A stretch of DNA of 64,000 nucleotides, from NCBI GenBank assembly GCA_937974565.1, contig CALJWL010000052.1, forward strand, positions 1 through 64,000. Reading direction: 5' to 3'. The notes below the pieces were generated by a model, which saw nothing but the letters and a program-made list of their open reading frames with translations, did no database searches and was not told the origin of the DNA. A program made the position numbers and the translations under genes. Positions within the stretch are counted from its first letter, which is position 1. Every line of letters starts with the position of its first letter. This document shows, one piece after another, positions 53,563 to 63,150 of this stretch. The DNA comes from an uncultured Arenicella sp. GTDB lineage: Bacteria > Pseudomonadota > Gammaproteobacteria > Arenicellales > Arenicellaceae.

Positions 53563-54732
53563 ATGATTAAAAAGAGCCTGACCGCAATTGCAATCATCTT
53601 ATTGCTGGCCATCGCAGCACTGCTAATAGTTGCGCCAAGTAAAACCGACTCAGATCTAAACCCGGTATTGCGCCACCAGCCTTACCCTGTGTCCGAAGAG
53701 GCAAAAGCCCTGCACGACACCTTGACCATTGGGGACTGGCACGCCGACACGTTGTTGTGGAATCGCGACATTGGCAGAGAGAACGATTACAGCCATGTTG
53801 ACCTACCACGCCTGCAACAAGGTAATGTGGGTCTACAAATGTTCACCGTGGTAACTAAGTCGCCCAGTGGCCTTAACTACGATGAAAACAGCGCGGATGC
53901 ACCCGACGACATCACTAAGCTGGCCGTTGTTCAGCGCTGGCCATTGAGTACGTGGTCTAGCTTAACCGCCCGCGCTTTGCACCAAGCCAATAAACTGCAC
54001 ACGTTTGAACGAGCCAACCCAGACCAGTTGTTCATTATTAAATCAAAAGCCGATCTGGCTAGATGGCAAGCTCGTCGACACAATGAACCGCGTCTAGTCG
54101 GCGGCCTAATCGGAACCGAAGGCTCTCACGCATTAGATGGCAAACTCGAGAACGTACAAACCCTATACGATGCGGGCTTTAGGATGATGAGCCTACAACA
54201 TTTCTTTGATAATAAATTAGGCGGCTCGCTGCATGGCACCAGCCAAACGGGCATCACCCAGTTTGGGCGAGACGTGATTAACAAGATTCAAGAACTTAGC
54301 ATCATATTAGACGTGTCTCACTCGTCGGAGAAAACCGTGGCCGATGTGTTAGCCATGAGCGACACCCCGCTGGTAGTAAGCCACACTGGTTTTAAAGGCC
54401 ATTGTGATACCGCGAGAAACATCTCCGACAGTTTGATGAAACAAATTGCCAACAAAGGCGGTTTGATCGCTGTTGGTTATTGGGAGGGCGCGGTTTGCGG
54501 TGCTGACCCCAAAGCCGTGGTTGATGCCATGAAATACGGCCTTAGCTTGGTCGGAGAAAACCACATTTCATTGGGTTCAGACTTCGATGGCACAGTCACT
54601 ACGGGCTTTGATACCAGCGAGTTAGCCGCCTTAACGCAAGAGATGATGCGTCAAAATTTTAACGAAACGCAGATCAGAAAAATCATGGGCGGCAACATGT
54701 TGAGATTGCTGCAAGCTCAATTACCCGAGTAA
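53563..54732 (+). CDS. Membrane dipeptidase (M19, renal dipeptidase-like)
   Basis: A 389-residue zinc dipeptidase attached by an N-terminal membrane segment (AIAIILLLAIAALLIVA, ~8-24) with the enzyme facing the periplasm. The zinc site is GDWHADT (His 60, Asp 62), the bridging Glu is in IGTEGSHAL (~187), and two more His ligands lie in LDVSHSS and VVSHTGF. It hydrolyses dipeptides, possibly including cell-wall or beta-lactam-like ones. A weak AAGAGA ribosome binding site lies upstream, after the predicted leader RNA. Confidence 0.9.
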   Translation: MIKKSLTAIAIILLLAIAALLIVAPSKTDSDLNPVLRHQPYPVSEEAKALHDTLTIGDWHADTLLWNRDIGRENDYSHVDLPRLQQGNVGLQMFTVVTKSPSGLNYDENSADAPDDITKLAVVQRWPLSTWSSLTARALHQANKLHTFERANPDQLFIIKSKADLARWQARRHNEPRLVGGLIGTEGSHALDGKLENVQTLYDAGFRMMSLQHFFDNKLGGSLHGTSQTGITQFGRDVINKIQELSIILDVSHSSEKTVADVLAMSDTPLVVSHTGFKGHCDTARNISDSLMKQIANKGGLIAVGYWEGAVCGADPKAVVDAMKYGLSLVGENHISLGSDFDGTVTTGFDTSELAALTQEMMRQNFNETQIRKIMGGNMLRLLQAQLPE

Positions 54733-54920
54733 AACCAAAAATATATTAACCTCATAAATCGTGACGACTCCTGATTAAGAAGATGAAAGAACGACCTTAC
54801 ATTGATATAGTCTGTCGCTTAACTAACCCACTTTACGTTTTTATGTGCATATCATGTCCAAAGGGTTGGGTAACTTGCTGCATTTTTCACAGTACTTCAA
54901 TCGGCGTTACCTTACGAAAA

Positions 54921-56303
54921 ATGTTTTATTTATTATGCGCAACGCTGTTTGGGCTAATGTCATCGGGCTCAATAAACGCGCAAGCAACTGACAATTCAAT
55001 ATTAGATCTATTACCGAGTATTATGTCGGGGGTAAAACGCTTGCCTCGACCGGTCGACTTCAAAGTAGCTCTGCCTACGCTCAATACCGGCGGCGAATAC
55101 GTTGTTGAATTAAGCCGCTGGAATATTCCTAACAACGGCACCCAACCTGTTAAAACAACGGATCAATTGCAAGCGGCCATCGAATGGGCCAGCGCGCAAG
55201 GCTTTGGCAAGGTCACGATTCCTGATGGCCACTACCTGATCGGCAAAGACGCCACGTTCAACTACCACGCGGGCATTGAACTGCCCAGCAATATCGAATT
55301 GAACTTAAGTGCCAACACGTTGCTTGAGATGAGTACCAATGATAAATGGAATTACTGTGTGATCGCTGTAAACACTAAAAGCGATGTGGTGATTCGCGGT
55401 GGCACCATTAAAGGTGATCGAGCCACTCATGTTTTTACCCCCAGACCCAGTGATGGCAACACAGCTCATGATGAAGGCCACGCAATTTGCTTGCAAAATG
55501 GCACGAAAAGAGTAGTGGTTACCAACACTCGCATACACAGCACAACGGGCGATGGCCTATTATTGGTTGAGCAAATTGAGGATGTGAGTATTCGTAACAA
55601 TGAAATTTTCAATAATCGACGACAAGGCATTTCAATCGTAGGTGGACAACGCATTGCCATCACTGACAATGAAATTCACCATATTCGCGGCACTTCGCCG
55701 CAGTTTGGCGTGGATATTGAAGGGGCGGGGCGCATTGACCGCGACATCCTAATACGGCGCAACAGCTTTCATCATAATCGAGGCGGCGATGTTGTAAACA
55801 CCAGCGGTAAAAATGTATTTATTGTCGATAACGTTATGCACCAAGGCCGCGAAGGCAGTAACCATCGCTATATTGATGGGCCACTGGTCACATGGGAACG
55901 CACTGACAATGTGATTGCGCACAACACCATTACCATGCTCAATGGCTCTGTTAACGGGCGCTTGGGTTACATTCAATACTCAAACAACCGCGACAATAAC
56001 CCGAATATCACTTACGTTCACCACAATACTTGCCATGGTTGCGGCATGCATATGTATAACGCGGCAGATGCCGATATACGCCACAACAAATTCTACGGCT
56101 ACTTTCTATCTTTAATGAATTTTCAACGCGCCACACTCATCAACAATGAAGTAACCTATGGGCCACCAGGCTCACCACGATATTGCTGGGACTACCGCAT
56201 TAAAAACACAACCGGTATTGCACGAAGAAATAAACTTGAGAGCCAGGCGTTTAATATTCCACTGTCATCAACTCCGTGGACATCGTCGTGTTTACAGCGC
56301 TAA
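54921..56303 (+). CDS. Secreted right-handed beta-helix protein
   Basis: About 460 residues with a signal peptide (FYLLCATLFGLMSSGSINAQA). The body consists of parallel beta-helix turns (VVIRGGTIKG, VVVTNTRIHS, VSIRNNEIFN, IAITDNEIHH, ILIRRNSFHH, VFIVDNVMH), the fold of pectate lyases, alginate epimerases and tailspikes. Thus it is probably a polysaccharide-active or -binding protein; no catalytic signature is clear. The frame is open back to ATG 54783, but those 46 residues look non-coding, so ATG 54921 is chosen. Four Cys near the C-terminus (CHGCGMH, YCWDY, SSCLQR) may form disulfides. Confidence 0.75.
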   Translation: MFYLLCATLFGLMSSGSINAQATDNSILDLLPSIMSGVKRLPRPVDFKVALPTLNTGGEYVVELSRWNIPNNGTQPVKTTDQLQAAIEWASAQGFGKVTIPDGHYLIGKDATFNYHAGIELPSNIELNLSANTLLEMSTNDKWNYCVIAVNTKSDVVIRGGTIKGDRATHVFTPRPSDGNTAHDEGHAICLQNGTKRVVVTNTRIHSTTGDGLLLVEQIEDVSIRNNEIFNNRRQGISIVGGQRIAITDNEIHHIRGTSPQFGVDIEGAGRIDRDILIRRNSFHHNRGGDVVNTSGKNVFIVDNVMHQGREGSNHRYIDGPLVTWERTDNVIAHNTITMLNGSVNGRLGYIQYSNNRDNNPNITYVHHNTCHGCGMHMYNAADADIRHNKFYGYFLSLMNFQRATLINNEVTYGPPGSPRYCWDYRIKNTTGIARRNKLESQAFNIPLSSTPWTSSCLQR

Positions 56304-56430
56304 AAGCACGCCCGCTGTTATAAGGTCGGCCATCACAATTTCTTACAACTTAGTTATTAGCGCGAACTTTCGCATCAGCACGGATACTATTACGTGCCAA
56401 ATAATGCGCCACGTGACGGTTTAACTGACC

Positions 56431-57342
56431 ATGAAATCCTCGTCTTTAGTGTTTCTTACTTTCTTCTCAACTTTCTTTTTTTCTCTCTCAGTATTTGCGA
56501 GTGGCTTGAGTGAAACTGAAATTACCGCATTACTCGAAGGGGATTTAAAAAAGGCCAATAATGCCATTGACCGAGCCATAAACGAGGACCCTTCAAATGC
56601 TCAGTTACATAAAATTGCGGGGGATGTGTTTGCTGTTCGCGCACAAGGAGCCAGTGTTTTTTCTGCGCCAGGCTTAGCTAAAAAAACACTTAAGTCCTAC
56701 AAAAAAGCCGTTGAACTAGAACCCAACAACACACGCTTTCGAATGAGCCTAATGCAATTTTACTTGTTTGCACCGAGTATTGTTGGGGGTAGCAAAAAAC
56801 GCGCAGCCGAGCAGGCCATTAAAATTAAAAAGTTGGACGCAGTCAGCGGCGTGGTGGCAGATTCATTCTTACTATTAAAAGAAAAAGACCACGAAGGCTT
56901 AGACGCCCTATTTACTCAACTGCCTTCACATCTATTGAGTAACCCGCGAATTAAAATGGCTCAAGCCAATTATATGGGCAGCTTAGAAGCGTTTGACGAG
57001 GCCGCCATTCTATTGACCGAATTAGTCAATTTGACAGCAGAGTCTTTAACAGAAGAGCAAGCACTATTGCCGTATCAAGCTATGTTACAAATGGGCTTTC
57101 TGGCAATGGACAGCGAGGCTCACCAACAAGCTGGGCTGGAAAACTTTAAACGCTACTTAGAATCAGCGCCCGACACTTACAAACTCACGTCAAAAAAATG
57201 GGTTCGCTTGTTTTTAGGTAAGCTATACGCCACAGCCGGTAAATCAGAAATGGCAAAAGCCACATTAATGGCCGCCAAAGAAACAGCAAGCGACAAAAGC
57301 CTACTCAACGAAATAGAAGACGCTATTAGCGAACTAAACTGA
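56431..57342 (+). CDS. Exported TPR-like protein
   Basis: A 303-residue protein with a signal peptide (FLTFFSTFFFSLSVFASG). It has TPR-like helical repeats: AIDRAINEDPSNAQLHKIAGDVFA (~44-70), LKSYKKAVELEPNNTRFRMSLMQFY (~87-112) and a late repeat FLGKLYATAGKSEMAKATL. It is likely a periplasmic protein-protein adaptor. No operon partner is obvious. Family beyond TPR not identified. Confidence 0.75.
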   Translation: MKSSSLVFLTFFSTFFFSLSVFASGLSETEITALLEGDLKKANNAIDRAINEDPSNAQLHKIAGDVFAVRAQGASVFSAPGLAKKTLKSYKKAVELEPNNTRFRMSLMQFYLFAPSIVGGSKKRAAEQAIKIKKLDAVSGVVADSFLLLKEKDHEGLDALFTQLPSHLLSNPRIKMAQANYMGSLEAFDEAAILLTELVNLTAESLTEEQALLPYQAMLQMGFLAMDSEAHQQAGLENFKRYLESAPDTYKLTSKKWVRLFLGKLYATAGKSEMAKATLMAAKETASDKSLLNEIEDAISELN

Positions 57343-57378
57343 ACCCTAAGCGCATGGATGAGCCTAACCATTAAAAAA

Positions 57379-57398
57379 TACTGATTATTTTTACAGTA
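57379..57398 (+). promoter_or_regulatory. LexA (SOS) box of umuD
   Basis: TACTGATTATTTTTACAGTA fits the CTG-N10-CAG LexA consensus with the TA and TA flanks of strong E. coli boxes. It lies 66 bases before the umuD start, the usual operator position, so SOS induction of this gene is expected. Confidence 0.85.
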
Positions 57399-57464
57399 TT
57401 TTATTTACATCATCAAACATCACCGCTACTATTTAGAAACGTTCAAAACACCGAATTTTCGCCC

Positions 57465-57926
57465 ATGGAATCCCCACAGCGCCAGATGAGTTTTAAGGCT
57501 AATGAGCAAGCCAATGCGCTCAGGCCAAACCCTGAGCGATCTTTTAGCGCCCCATTGTTTGGCAACTATGTGCCAGCAGGCTTTCCGTCACCAACCATGA
57601 ATTACAAAGAAGAATCGCTGGATTTAAACGATTTGTGTGTGCAACACCCTACGGCCACCTATTATGTGCGTGCGTCAGGTGAGTCAATGTTGGATGCCGG
57701 CATTCATGATAAGGACATACTGGTGGTTGACCGCTCAATTCGCGCTAACGACGGTGATATTGTGGTGGCCGCATTAAATGGCGATTTTACGGTCAAAGTT
57801 CTTCGCACCCTACCAAACCTAACATTGGATCCACGAAACGATGCCTACGACCCAATTATTATTTCCGATAACGACGATTTTGATATTTTTGGTGTTGTGA
57901 CATTCGTTGTCCACTCCACTTATTAG
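57465..57926 (+). CDS. umuD: UmuD-type autoproteolytic SOS subunit (orphan)
   Basis: A 153-residue protein with the LexA/UmuD S24 peptidase fold. The RecA-stimulated cleavage site is Ala38-Gly39 (YVPAGFPSP), the nucleophile Ser74 lies in SGESMLD and the general base Lys111 in FTVKVL. Length and domain are those of UmuD, with no DNA-binding domain. It normally pairs with UmuC in polymerase V, but no umuC follows: the next gene is purE. It therefore either works with a UmuC encoded elsewhere or is a remnant. Confidence 0.9.
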   Translation: MESPQRQMSFKANEQANALRPNPERSFSAPLFGNYVPAGFPSPTMNYKEESLDLNDLCVQHPTATYYVRASGESMLDAGIHDKDILVVDRSIRANDGDIVVAALNGDFTVKVLRTLPNLTLDPRNDAYDPIIISDNDDFDIFGVVTFVVHSTY

Positions 57927-58159
57927 CCTCTTTTTGTTTCTTAAAACAGCGCAAGCGTGGTTGCGTTGAGAACGCCCTCAACGGCTAAAAAGAAACGCAT
58001 CAGGCGGCAGCTTCCCTCTGCATTATTGGCTAGAATAGCCATATTACTAAAAATCACTCAAACGCCGTTGGACATTACAAAGGAATCCATTAAAGTACGG
58101 TGCTTGATTTTTTATGCATGCGGCAACGCTAAAATCCTCCAGTTCAAGCAGGTAGTACT

Positions 58160-58663
58160 ATGGCAACAACACCTTCAGGCCCATTAGTTGGCATCATAAT
58201 GGGCTCTAAATCCGATTGGAGTACGCTCGAGCATTGCGAAGAAACGTTAAACAAGCTCGGGGTGCCCTGCGAGGTAGAAGTGGTATCGGCTCACCGTACA
58301 CCCGACAAGCTGTACCACTATGCTGAGCAAGCCGAAGAGCGCGGCATTCAAGTCATCATCGCTGGCGCGGGCGGCGCAGCTCACCTTCCGGGCATGGTGG
58401 CTGCCAAGACCAGTTTGCCGGTATTGGGCGTACCAGTTAAATCATCCACCCTCAATGGCATAGACTCGCTGCTTTCCATCGTACAGATGCCCGCCGGCAT
58501 TCCTGTTGGAACTCTGGCTATTGGTAAAGCTGGCGCAACCAATGCCGCGTTGATGGCTGCCAGCATCTTGGCCAATCAATACCACGATATTAAAACAGCA
58601 TTAAAAGACTGGCGCCAAGCGCAAACCGAGCGCGTACTGTCTGAACCAGACCCACGAGGATAA
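58160..58663 (+). CDS. purE: N5-carboxyaminoimidazole ribonucleotide mutase
   Basis: A 167-residue class I PurE of purine synthesis, converting N5-CAIR to CAIR. The active site segment is [16 protein letters not shown] with SAHRTPD and [16 protein letters not shown] (catalytic His). Class I pairs with PurK, which follows after 5 bases in an operon. AGGT lies 7 bases upstream of the ATG. Confidence 0.95.
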   Translation: MATTPSGPLVGIIMGSKSDWSTLEHCEETLNKLGVPCEVEVVSAHRTPDKLYHYAEQAEERGIQVIIAGAGGAAHLPGMVAAKTSLPVLGVPVKSSTLNGIDSLLSIVQMPAGIPVGTLAIGKAGATNAALMAASILANQYHDIKTALKDWRQAQTERVLSEPDPRG

Positions 58664-58668
58664 GTGCG

Positions 58669-59778
58669 ATGAAGGTGGGGATATTAGGCGCTGGTCAGTT
58701 GGCCCAAATGTTGGCTCAAGCAGGTCAACCTTTAGGCATGGAGTTCAAATTCGTCTCCCCAGACCCAACATCATGCGCGGCCCAATACGGTGAGTTAATC
58801 TGCAAAAGTTACGACGACGAATCGGCCCACCAAGAATTGATGGAATGGTCAGACGTCATTACCTATGAGTTCGAAAACATTCCTACTGACATGGTGCTGA
58901 AGTTAGAACAAGCCAACTCCCTTTACCCACCGTCTAATGCGTTGGCCACCGCAGGCGACCGCATTGCGGAAAAAACCATGTTTAATTCGCTGGGAATTGA
59001 GACCGCACAATACGAAGCCATTAACAGCGCAGAAGATTTGCATCAAGCTTTGACTGTCATAGGGCGGCCGTCTATCTTGAAAACGCGCTCCGATGGTTAT
59101 GACGGTAAAGGTCAAGTGGTGATCAAAGACAACACTGATTTAGCCGCAGCGTGGGACAAGTTACAGGGCGCGCCCTGCATCTTGGAATCCATGGTTAACT
59201 TTGACCGAGAAGTTTCGATTATCGCAGCGCGTAAAAAAAACGGCGAGATCGCCTACTACCCTCTTACAGAGAATCATCACCGCGAAGGCATTTTACGCTT
59301 ATCCATGTGTTTTCATGCCGAACCTTTGCAAAACAAAGCACAAGATATGGTACGCAAGATTGCCGAACATTTAGACTATGTTGGCATTATTGCCTTAGAA
59401 CTGTTTCAAGCGGGCAATGAGCTGTTGGCGAATGAAATAGCACCTCGTGTACATAATAGTGGCCACTGGACTCAAAACGGAACTCAAGCCAGCCAGTTTG
59501 AAAATCACCTTCGAGCCATTTGCAACATAGACTTAATGCAACCCTGCTTACTTGCGCCAGCGGCAATGGTGAATCTCATTGGCACTTTGCCCAATGCCGA
59601 CGACGTTGCCAAGCATAGAAACAGCGTTCCTCATATCTATGGCAAAGCCGAGCGCGAGGGCCGAAAAATTGGACATATCAACCTTACTTCCAAAGACACC
59701 GACCTCAAGGTATTTAAAGCGGAACTCAAGTCACTGCTAAACTTAGTGAACGAATTCGATTTGGCCGCTAAGTTTTAA
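58669..59778 (+). CDS. purK: N5-carboxyaminoimidazole ribonucleotide synthase
   Basis: A 369-residue ATP-grasp enzyme that carboxylates AIR with bicarbonate. N-terminal GILGAGQLAQMLAQA, then the ATP-grasp signatures PSILKTRSDGYDGKGQVVI and EVSIIAARKKNGEIAYYPLTEN, and the metal-binding LLANEIAPRVHNSGHWTQNG near the C-terminus. It is directly downstream of purE, so the two consecutive steps are co-expressed. Confidence 0.95.
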   Translation: MKVGILGAGQLAQMLAQAGQPLGMEFKFVSPDPTSCAAQYGELICKSYDDESAHQELMEWSDVITYEFENIPTDMVLKLEQANSLYPPSNALATAGDRIAEKTMFNSLGIETAQYEAINSAEDLHQALTVIGRPSILKTRSDGYDGKGQVVIKDNTDLAAAWDKLQGAPCILESMVNFDREVSIIAARKKNGEIAYYPLTENHHREGILRLSMCFHAEPLQNKAQDMVRKIAEHLDYVGIIALELFQAGNELLANEIAPRVHNSGHWTQNGTQASQFENHLRAICNIDLMQPCLLAPAAMVNLIGTLPNADDVAKHRNSVPHIYGKAEREGRKIGHINLTSKDTDLKVFKAELKSLLNLVNEFDLAAKF

Positions 59779-59895
59779 TGCGGCGTCAGTCTGCTGATCA
59801 AACCGTTTACACGTTAAGACCTGATTTTTAACTCACCTTCATAGCCAACTAATTGCGTTATACTGATGTTTTATAACGCTCGTTTGGAGACACTG

Positions 59896-60327
59896 ATGGA
59901 AGCTGAAGCGATACTAAAACCGGTATTTGCAATGGCCCTGCTCACCGTTGCGGTGGCTTTGTGGATGCTGTTCACTCGAATTCCAGCTATGCAGCGCCTA
60001 AAAGTACACCCTCAACAAGGGCAGGACACACGCAAGTTGCGCGATTACCTGCCGCATGAAGTAAATCGAGTCTCTAATAACTACAATCATCTGTTTGAGC
60101 AACCCACCCTGTTTTATGCGGTGTGCATATCACTGGCAATGTTAGGGCATGTTGACTCGTTCTTTGTAACCAGCGCCTGGGTATACGTCATGCTGAGAGT
60201 CAGTCATTCGCTGGTGCAAGGGTTGGTTGATATTGTGATTGTACGTTTCTATTTATTTATTGCATCTTGGCTGGTGTTGCTTATTATGGTTGTACGCGAG
60301 TCACTCGTCCTATTCCAACTAAGCTGA
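59896..60327 (+). CDS. MAPEG family membrane protein
   Basis: About 143 residues with four membrane helices (~7-28, 75-93, 99-115 and 120-140). The segment NHLFEQPTLFYAVCISLAMLG and the following WVYVMLRVSHSLVQ fit MAPEG proteins, relatives of eukaryotic glutathione-conjugating membrane enzymes. Bacterial members have unknown roles. The start is ATG 59896, with TTGGAG 7 bases upstream; an earlier ATG at 59866 lacks one. Confidence 0.8.
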   Translation: MEAEAILKPVFAMALLTVAVALWMLFTRIPAMQRLKVHPQQGQDTRKLRDYLPHEVNRVSNNYNHLFEQPTLFYAVCISLAMLGHVDSFFVTSAWVYVMLRVSHSLVQGLVDIVIVRFYLFIASWLVLLIMVVRESLVLFQLS

Positions 60328-60361
60328 ATCACTGGCCTGTTAAAACACTTCTAAAGTCTGC

Positions 60362-61504
60362 ATGTACACCTTACTGATTACCTTTTTCGTATTAGCAATT
60401 TTCTTCTCTTTCTTGTGTTCGTTGTGGGAGGCCGTGTTATTAAGCATCACCCCAACATACGCCCGAATTCAACATCAAAACGGCACATCTACCGGCAAAT
60501 ACTTACAAGAGTTCAAAAAGAATATTGACCGCCCGCTGTCCGCCATTCTCACCCTAAACACCATTGCGCATACGGTTGGTGCTATTGGGGTAGGCGAGCA
60601 AGCGGCCGCCATATGGTCGGACAGCAACCCATTGATCACGCGGATATTAGTACCCGCGGTGATGACACTGGCAGTGCTGTTATTGTCTGAAATCGTGCCC
60701 AAAACCATCGGCGCTTTGTATTGGCGGCGCCTGGCCGGTTTTACCGTTTATTCATTACGCTTTCTGTTGATCGCACTTGCGCCCTTGGTTTGGTTAGGCC
60801 AATTCGTTACCAGTTCACTCAAGCACGATTCTGAGCAGCCTATTCTCACTCGCAACGACTTCCTCGCCATGGCCGAAATGGGCGCCGAAGACGGGGTTTT
60901 TGAAGCCGGTGAATCTAAAATGATCGGCAGCATGATTCGCTTTCAAGGCATTGCGGTGAGTGATGTAATGACGCCACGAACCGTGGTCTCAGCCACGGCG
61001 CAAGAACAAAGTATTGGCGACTATTTTAAGCGGCGTAAAGAAAATCAATTCTCGCGCATTCCAACCTACAGCGAAGGCAACAAAGATTTGATTACCGGCT
61101 ACATACTTAAAGTCGATGTGATGGAAGCCTTGGTTGAAGGGCGAGAGAACGAACCTTTAAATGACCTGCGACGTGACATTGTCGCTATCGCGCAAAATTT
61201 TGCGATTACCGAATTATTTAAAATTTTGATGCAACGCAAAGAACATATTGCTGTGGTTTTAGACGACTTCGGCGGCATGGCTGGCATCATTACCATGGAA
61301 GACATTATTGAAACACTGTTAGGCATGGAAATCGTGGATGAGACTGACACGGCTATTGATATGCGAGTGTTAGCTCAGAAACTGCGAGAAAAAAGAGCAA
61401 AAACCTTGGGCGCATTAGAGGCTCAAGTAGAAACAGAACCTGAGCAAAAAACACAAACCAAAGAACGCAATCACGACAATGGATCTGACACCCATGATCG
61501 ATAG
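60362..61504 (+). CDS. CNNM/CBS domain membrane protein
   Basis: A 380-residue protein. The N-terminal CNNM (DUF21) transmembrane domain (~1-150, with three to four helices and ALTLNTIAHTVGAIGVGEQAA-like conserved region near 65-85) is followed by two CBS repeats (MTPRTVVSATAQEQ at ~205; IAVVLDDFGGMAGIITMEDIIETLLG at ~295-325). Relatives (CorC, CNNM) are divalent-ion efflux or sensing proteins. The C-terminal CorC/HlyC domain seen in many members is missing; instead there is a charged tail of ~50 residues. The M14-type gene starts inside its last 26 bases. Confidence 0.85.
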   Translation: MYTLLITFFVLAIFFSFLCSLWEAVLLSITPTYARIQHQNGTSTGKYLQEFKKNIDRPLSAILTLNTIAHTVGAIGVGEQAAAIWSDSNPLITRILVPAVMTLAVLLLSEIVPKTIGALYWRRLAGFTVYSLRFLLIALAPLVWLGQFVTSSLKHDSEQPILTRNDFLAMAEMGAEDGVFEAGESKMIGSMIRFQGIAVSDVMTPRTVVSATAQEQSIGDYFKRRKENQFSRIPTYSEGNKDLITGYILKVDVMEALVEGRENEPLNDLRRDIVAIAQNFAITELFKILMQRKEHIAVVLDDFGGMAGIITMEDIIETLLGMEIVDETDTAIDMRVLAQKLREKRAKTLGALEAQVETEPEQKTQTKERNHDNGSDTHDR

Positions 61505-62429
61505 CGAACCCACTTACCACATTGGCACACCAGGCCAACCGTGGGGGGCAACGCAAAGAACGCAATGGCTAAATGAACAAACACTAAAACGTTCCTACCA
61601 TGAACATGTCCTCACCAAACTAAATGCTCTTATAAAAAACCTTACGCCTCGCTTTGATATCCAACAATACGGGGCACTAAGTTACGATGCCGAACGCTAC
61701 CCACTGTTGGCGTTAACAAATCAAACAGACAGCACGAAACCCACGGCCCTCATTACCGGTGGCGTGCATGGCTATGAGACCAGCGGCGTGCAAGGCGCAA
61801 TACGTTTTCTAGAAACACAAGCTGAGCGTTACGCACAGCATTTTAATTTGGTGGTAGCGCCCTGTATCAGCCCTTGGGCTTACGAGACCATCAACCGATG
61901 GAACCCCAATGCCGATGACCCTAATCGCTCATTCGTACCGAATTCAAACGTCGAAGAATCAGCCGCATTGATGTCATTGGTGGAGTCGCTGAATACCGAA
62001 CTGTTAGTACACATCGATTTGCATGAAACTACCGATACTGACAACTCTGAGTTCAGGCCCGCTCTATCGGCACGGGATAATGTTTATCACGAATATTGGG
62101 AAGTGCCCGATGGCTTTTATTTAGTCGGCGACACCGACAACCCATGCGATAATTTTCAGTCCGCTATCATTGATGCAGTATCGCAAGTAACGCCCATCGC
62201 CCTCAGTGATACCAACGGAAAAATTATAGGTGAGCTTACAACGCAAACCGGTGTCATTAACTACGCAACAAATCAATTAGGCCTGTGCACAGGCTTTAGC
62301 AATGCCACATTCTCTACCACCACAGAAGTGTATCCAGACAGCCCAAAAGTTGACGACGAAACCTGTATTTTAGCGCAAGTCACCGCTGTAAAGGCCGCCT
62401 TAGATTTCGCTATAGACGCATCAAGTTAG
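61479..62429 (+). CDS. M14/aspartoacylase-like zinc hydrolase
   Basis: A 316-residue protein with the carboxypeptidase zinc ligands: His and Glu in GGVHGYETSG (~97-106) and a His in LVHIDLHETTD (~180). The fold belongs to the M14 group that includes succinylglutamate desuccinylases and aspartoacylases. The substrate is uncertain. ATG 61479 overlaps the CNNM gene by 26 bases; ATG 61494 would cut the overlap to 11. No signal peptide, so it acts in the cytoplasm. Confidence 0.8.
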   Translation: MDLTPMIDSEPTYHIGTPGQPWGATQRTQWLNEQTLKRSYHEHVLTKLNALIKNLTPRFDIQQYGALSYDAERYPLLALTNQTDSTKPTALITGGVHGYETSGVQGAIRFLETQAERYAQHFNLVVAPCISPWAYETINRWNPNADDPNRSFVPNSNVEESAALMSLVESLNTELLVHIDLHETTDTDNSEFRPALSARDNVYHEYWEVPDGFYLVGDTDNPCDNFQSAIIDAVSQVTPIALSDTNGKIIGELTTQTGVINYATNQLGLCTGFSNATFSTTTEVYPDSPKVDDETCILAQVTAVKAALDFAIDASS

Positions 62430-62445
62430 CTGGGAGCCATAAATC

Positions 62446-63111
62446 ATGACCAATAACGCCGTAATTACCGGTGCCAATCGAGGCATCGGCCTTTCACTGA
62501 CCCAACATTACCAAGCGCAAGGCAAACACGTCTATGCTATTTGCAGGCAGAGTTCAGCCGCACTAAAAGCAAGTGGCGCCACTGTTATTGATGATATAGA
62601 CGTATCTAAGCCTGAAGATATAAAAGCACTGTCACAAGAGTTAAATGGAAAAGAGTTTTCGTTGCTGATAAACAACGCCGGCATACTTCGCGATGAAGTG
62701 CTTGGGCACATTAACTATGACACCATTCAACAACAATTCGACGTAAACACTCTGGGGCCACTACGAATAACCGAGGCCCTTCATAATCAACTGGTCAGTG
62801 GCGCCAAAGTGGCTATGATCACCAGCCGAATGGGGTCTGTTACCGATAACACCAGTGGCGGCCGTTACGGTTACCGCATGTCAAAAGCAGCCTTAAATAT
62901 CGCTTCTGTGTCGTTAAGTCATGATTTAAAAAATAGCGGCATTTCCTTCGCCATCATTCACCCAGGCTTGGTCGGCACCGACATGATTGGCGGCTACGGC
63001 GATCTGACATCAGATCAAGCTGCCACACAGATTGCCCAACGCATAGACGAACTAACGCTGGAAAACACAGGCTCGTTTTGGCACGCCAATGGCAGCGCAT
63101 TACCTTGGTAG
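62446..63111 (+). CDS. Short-chain dehydrogenase/reductase, C-factor type
   Basis: A 221-residue SDR with TGANRGIG (8-15), NNAGILRDE and YGYRMSKAALN (Tyr ~143, Lys ~147), closest to the C-factor/sniffer carbonyl-reductase group because of its short length and the HPGLVGTDMIGGYG segment. It starts 16 bases after the M14-type gene with GGGAG upstream, so it is probably co-transcribed. Substrate unknown. Confidence 0.87.
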   Translation: MTNNAVITGANRGIGLSLTQHYQAQGKHVYAICRQSSAALKASGATVIDDIDVSKPEDIKALSQELNGKEFSLLINNAGILRDEVLGHINYDTIQQQFDVNTLGPLRITEALHNQLVSGAKVAMITSRMGSVTDNTSGGRYGYRMSKAALNIASVSLSHDLKNSGISFAIIHPGLVGTDMIGGYGDLTSDQAATQIAQRIDELTLENTGSFWHANGSALPW

Positions 63112-63150
63112 TCATCCATGCCTCAATAGCAACACCACAACACTGACCAG

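Noticed and set aside
57957-58187. 76-codon frame between umuD and purE that might be a umuC remnant
   Set aside because: No UmuC N-terminal motif (DCNNFYASCE-like) in any frame; sequence looks non-coding and overlaps the purE start.
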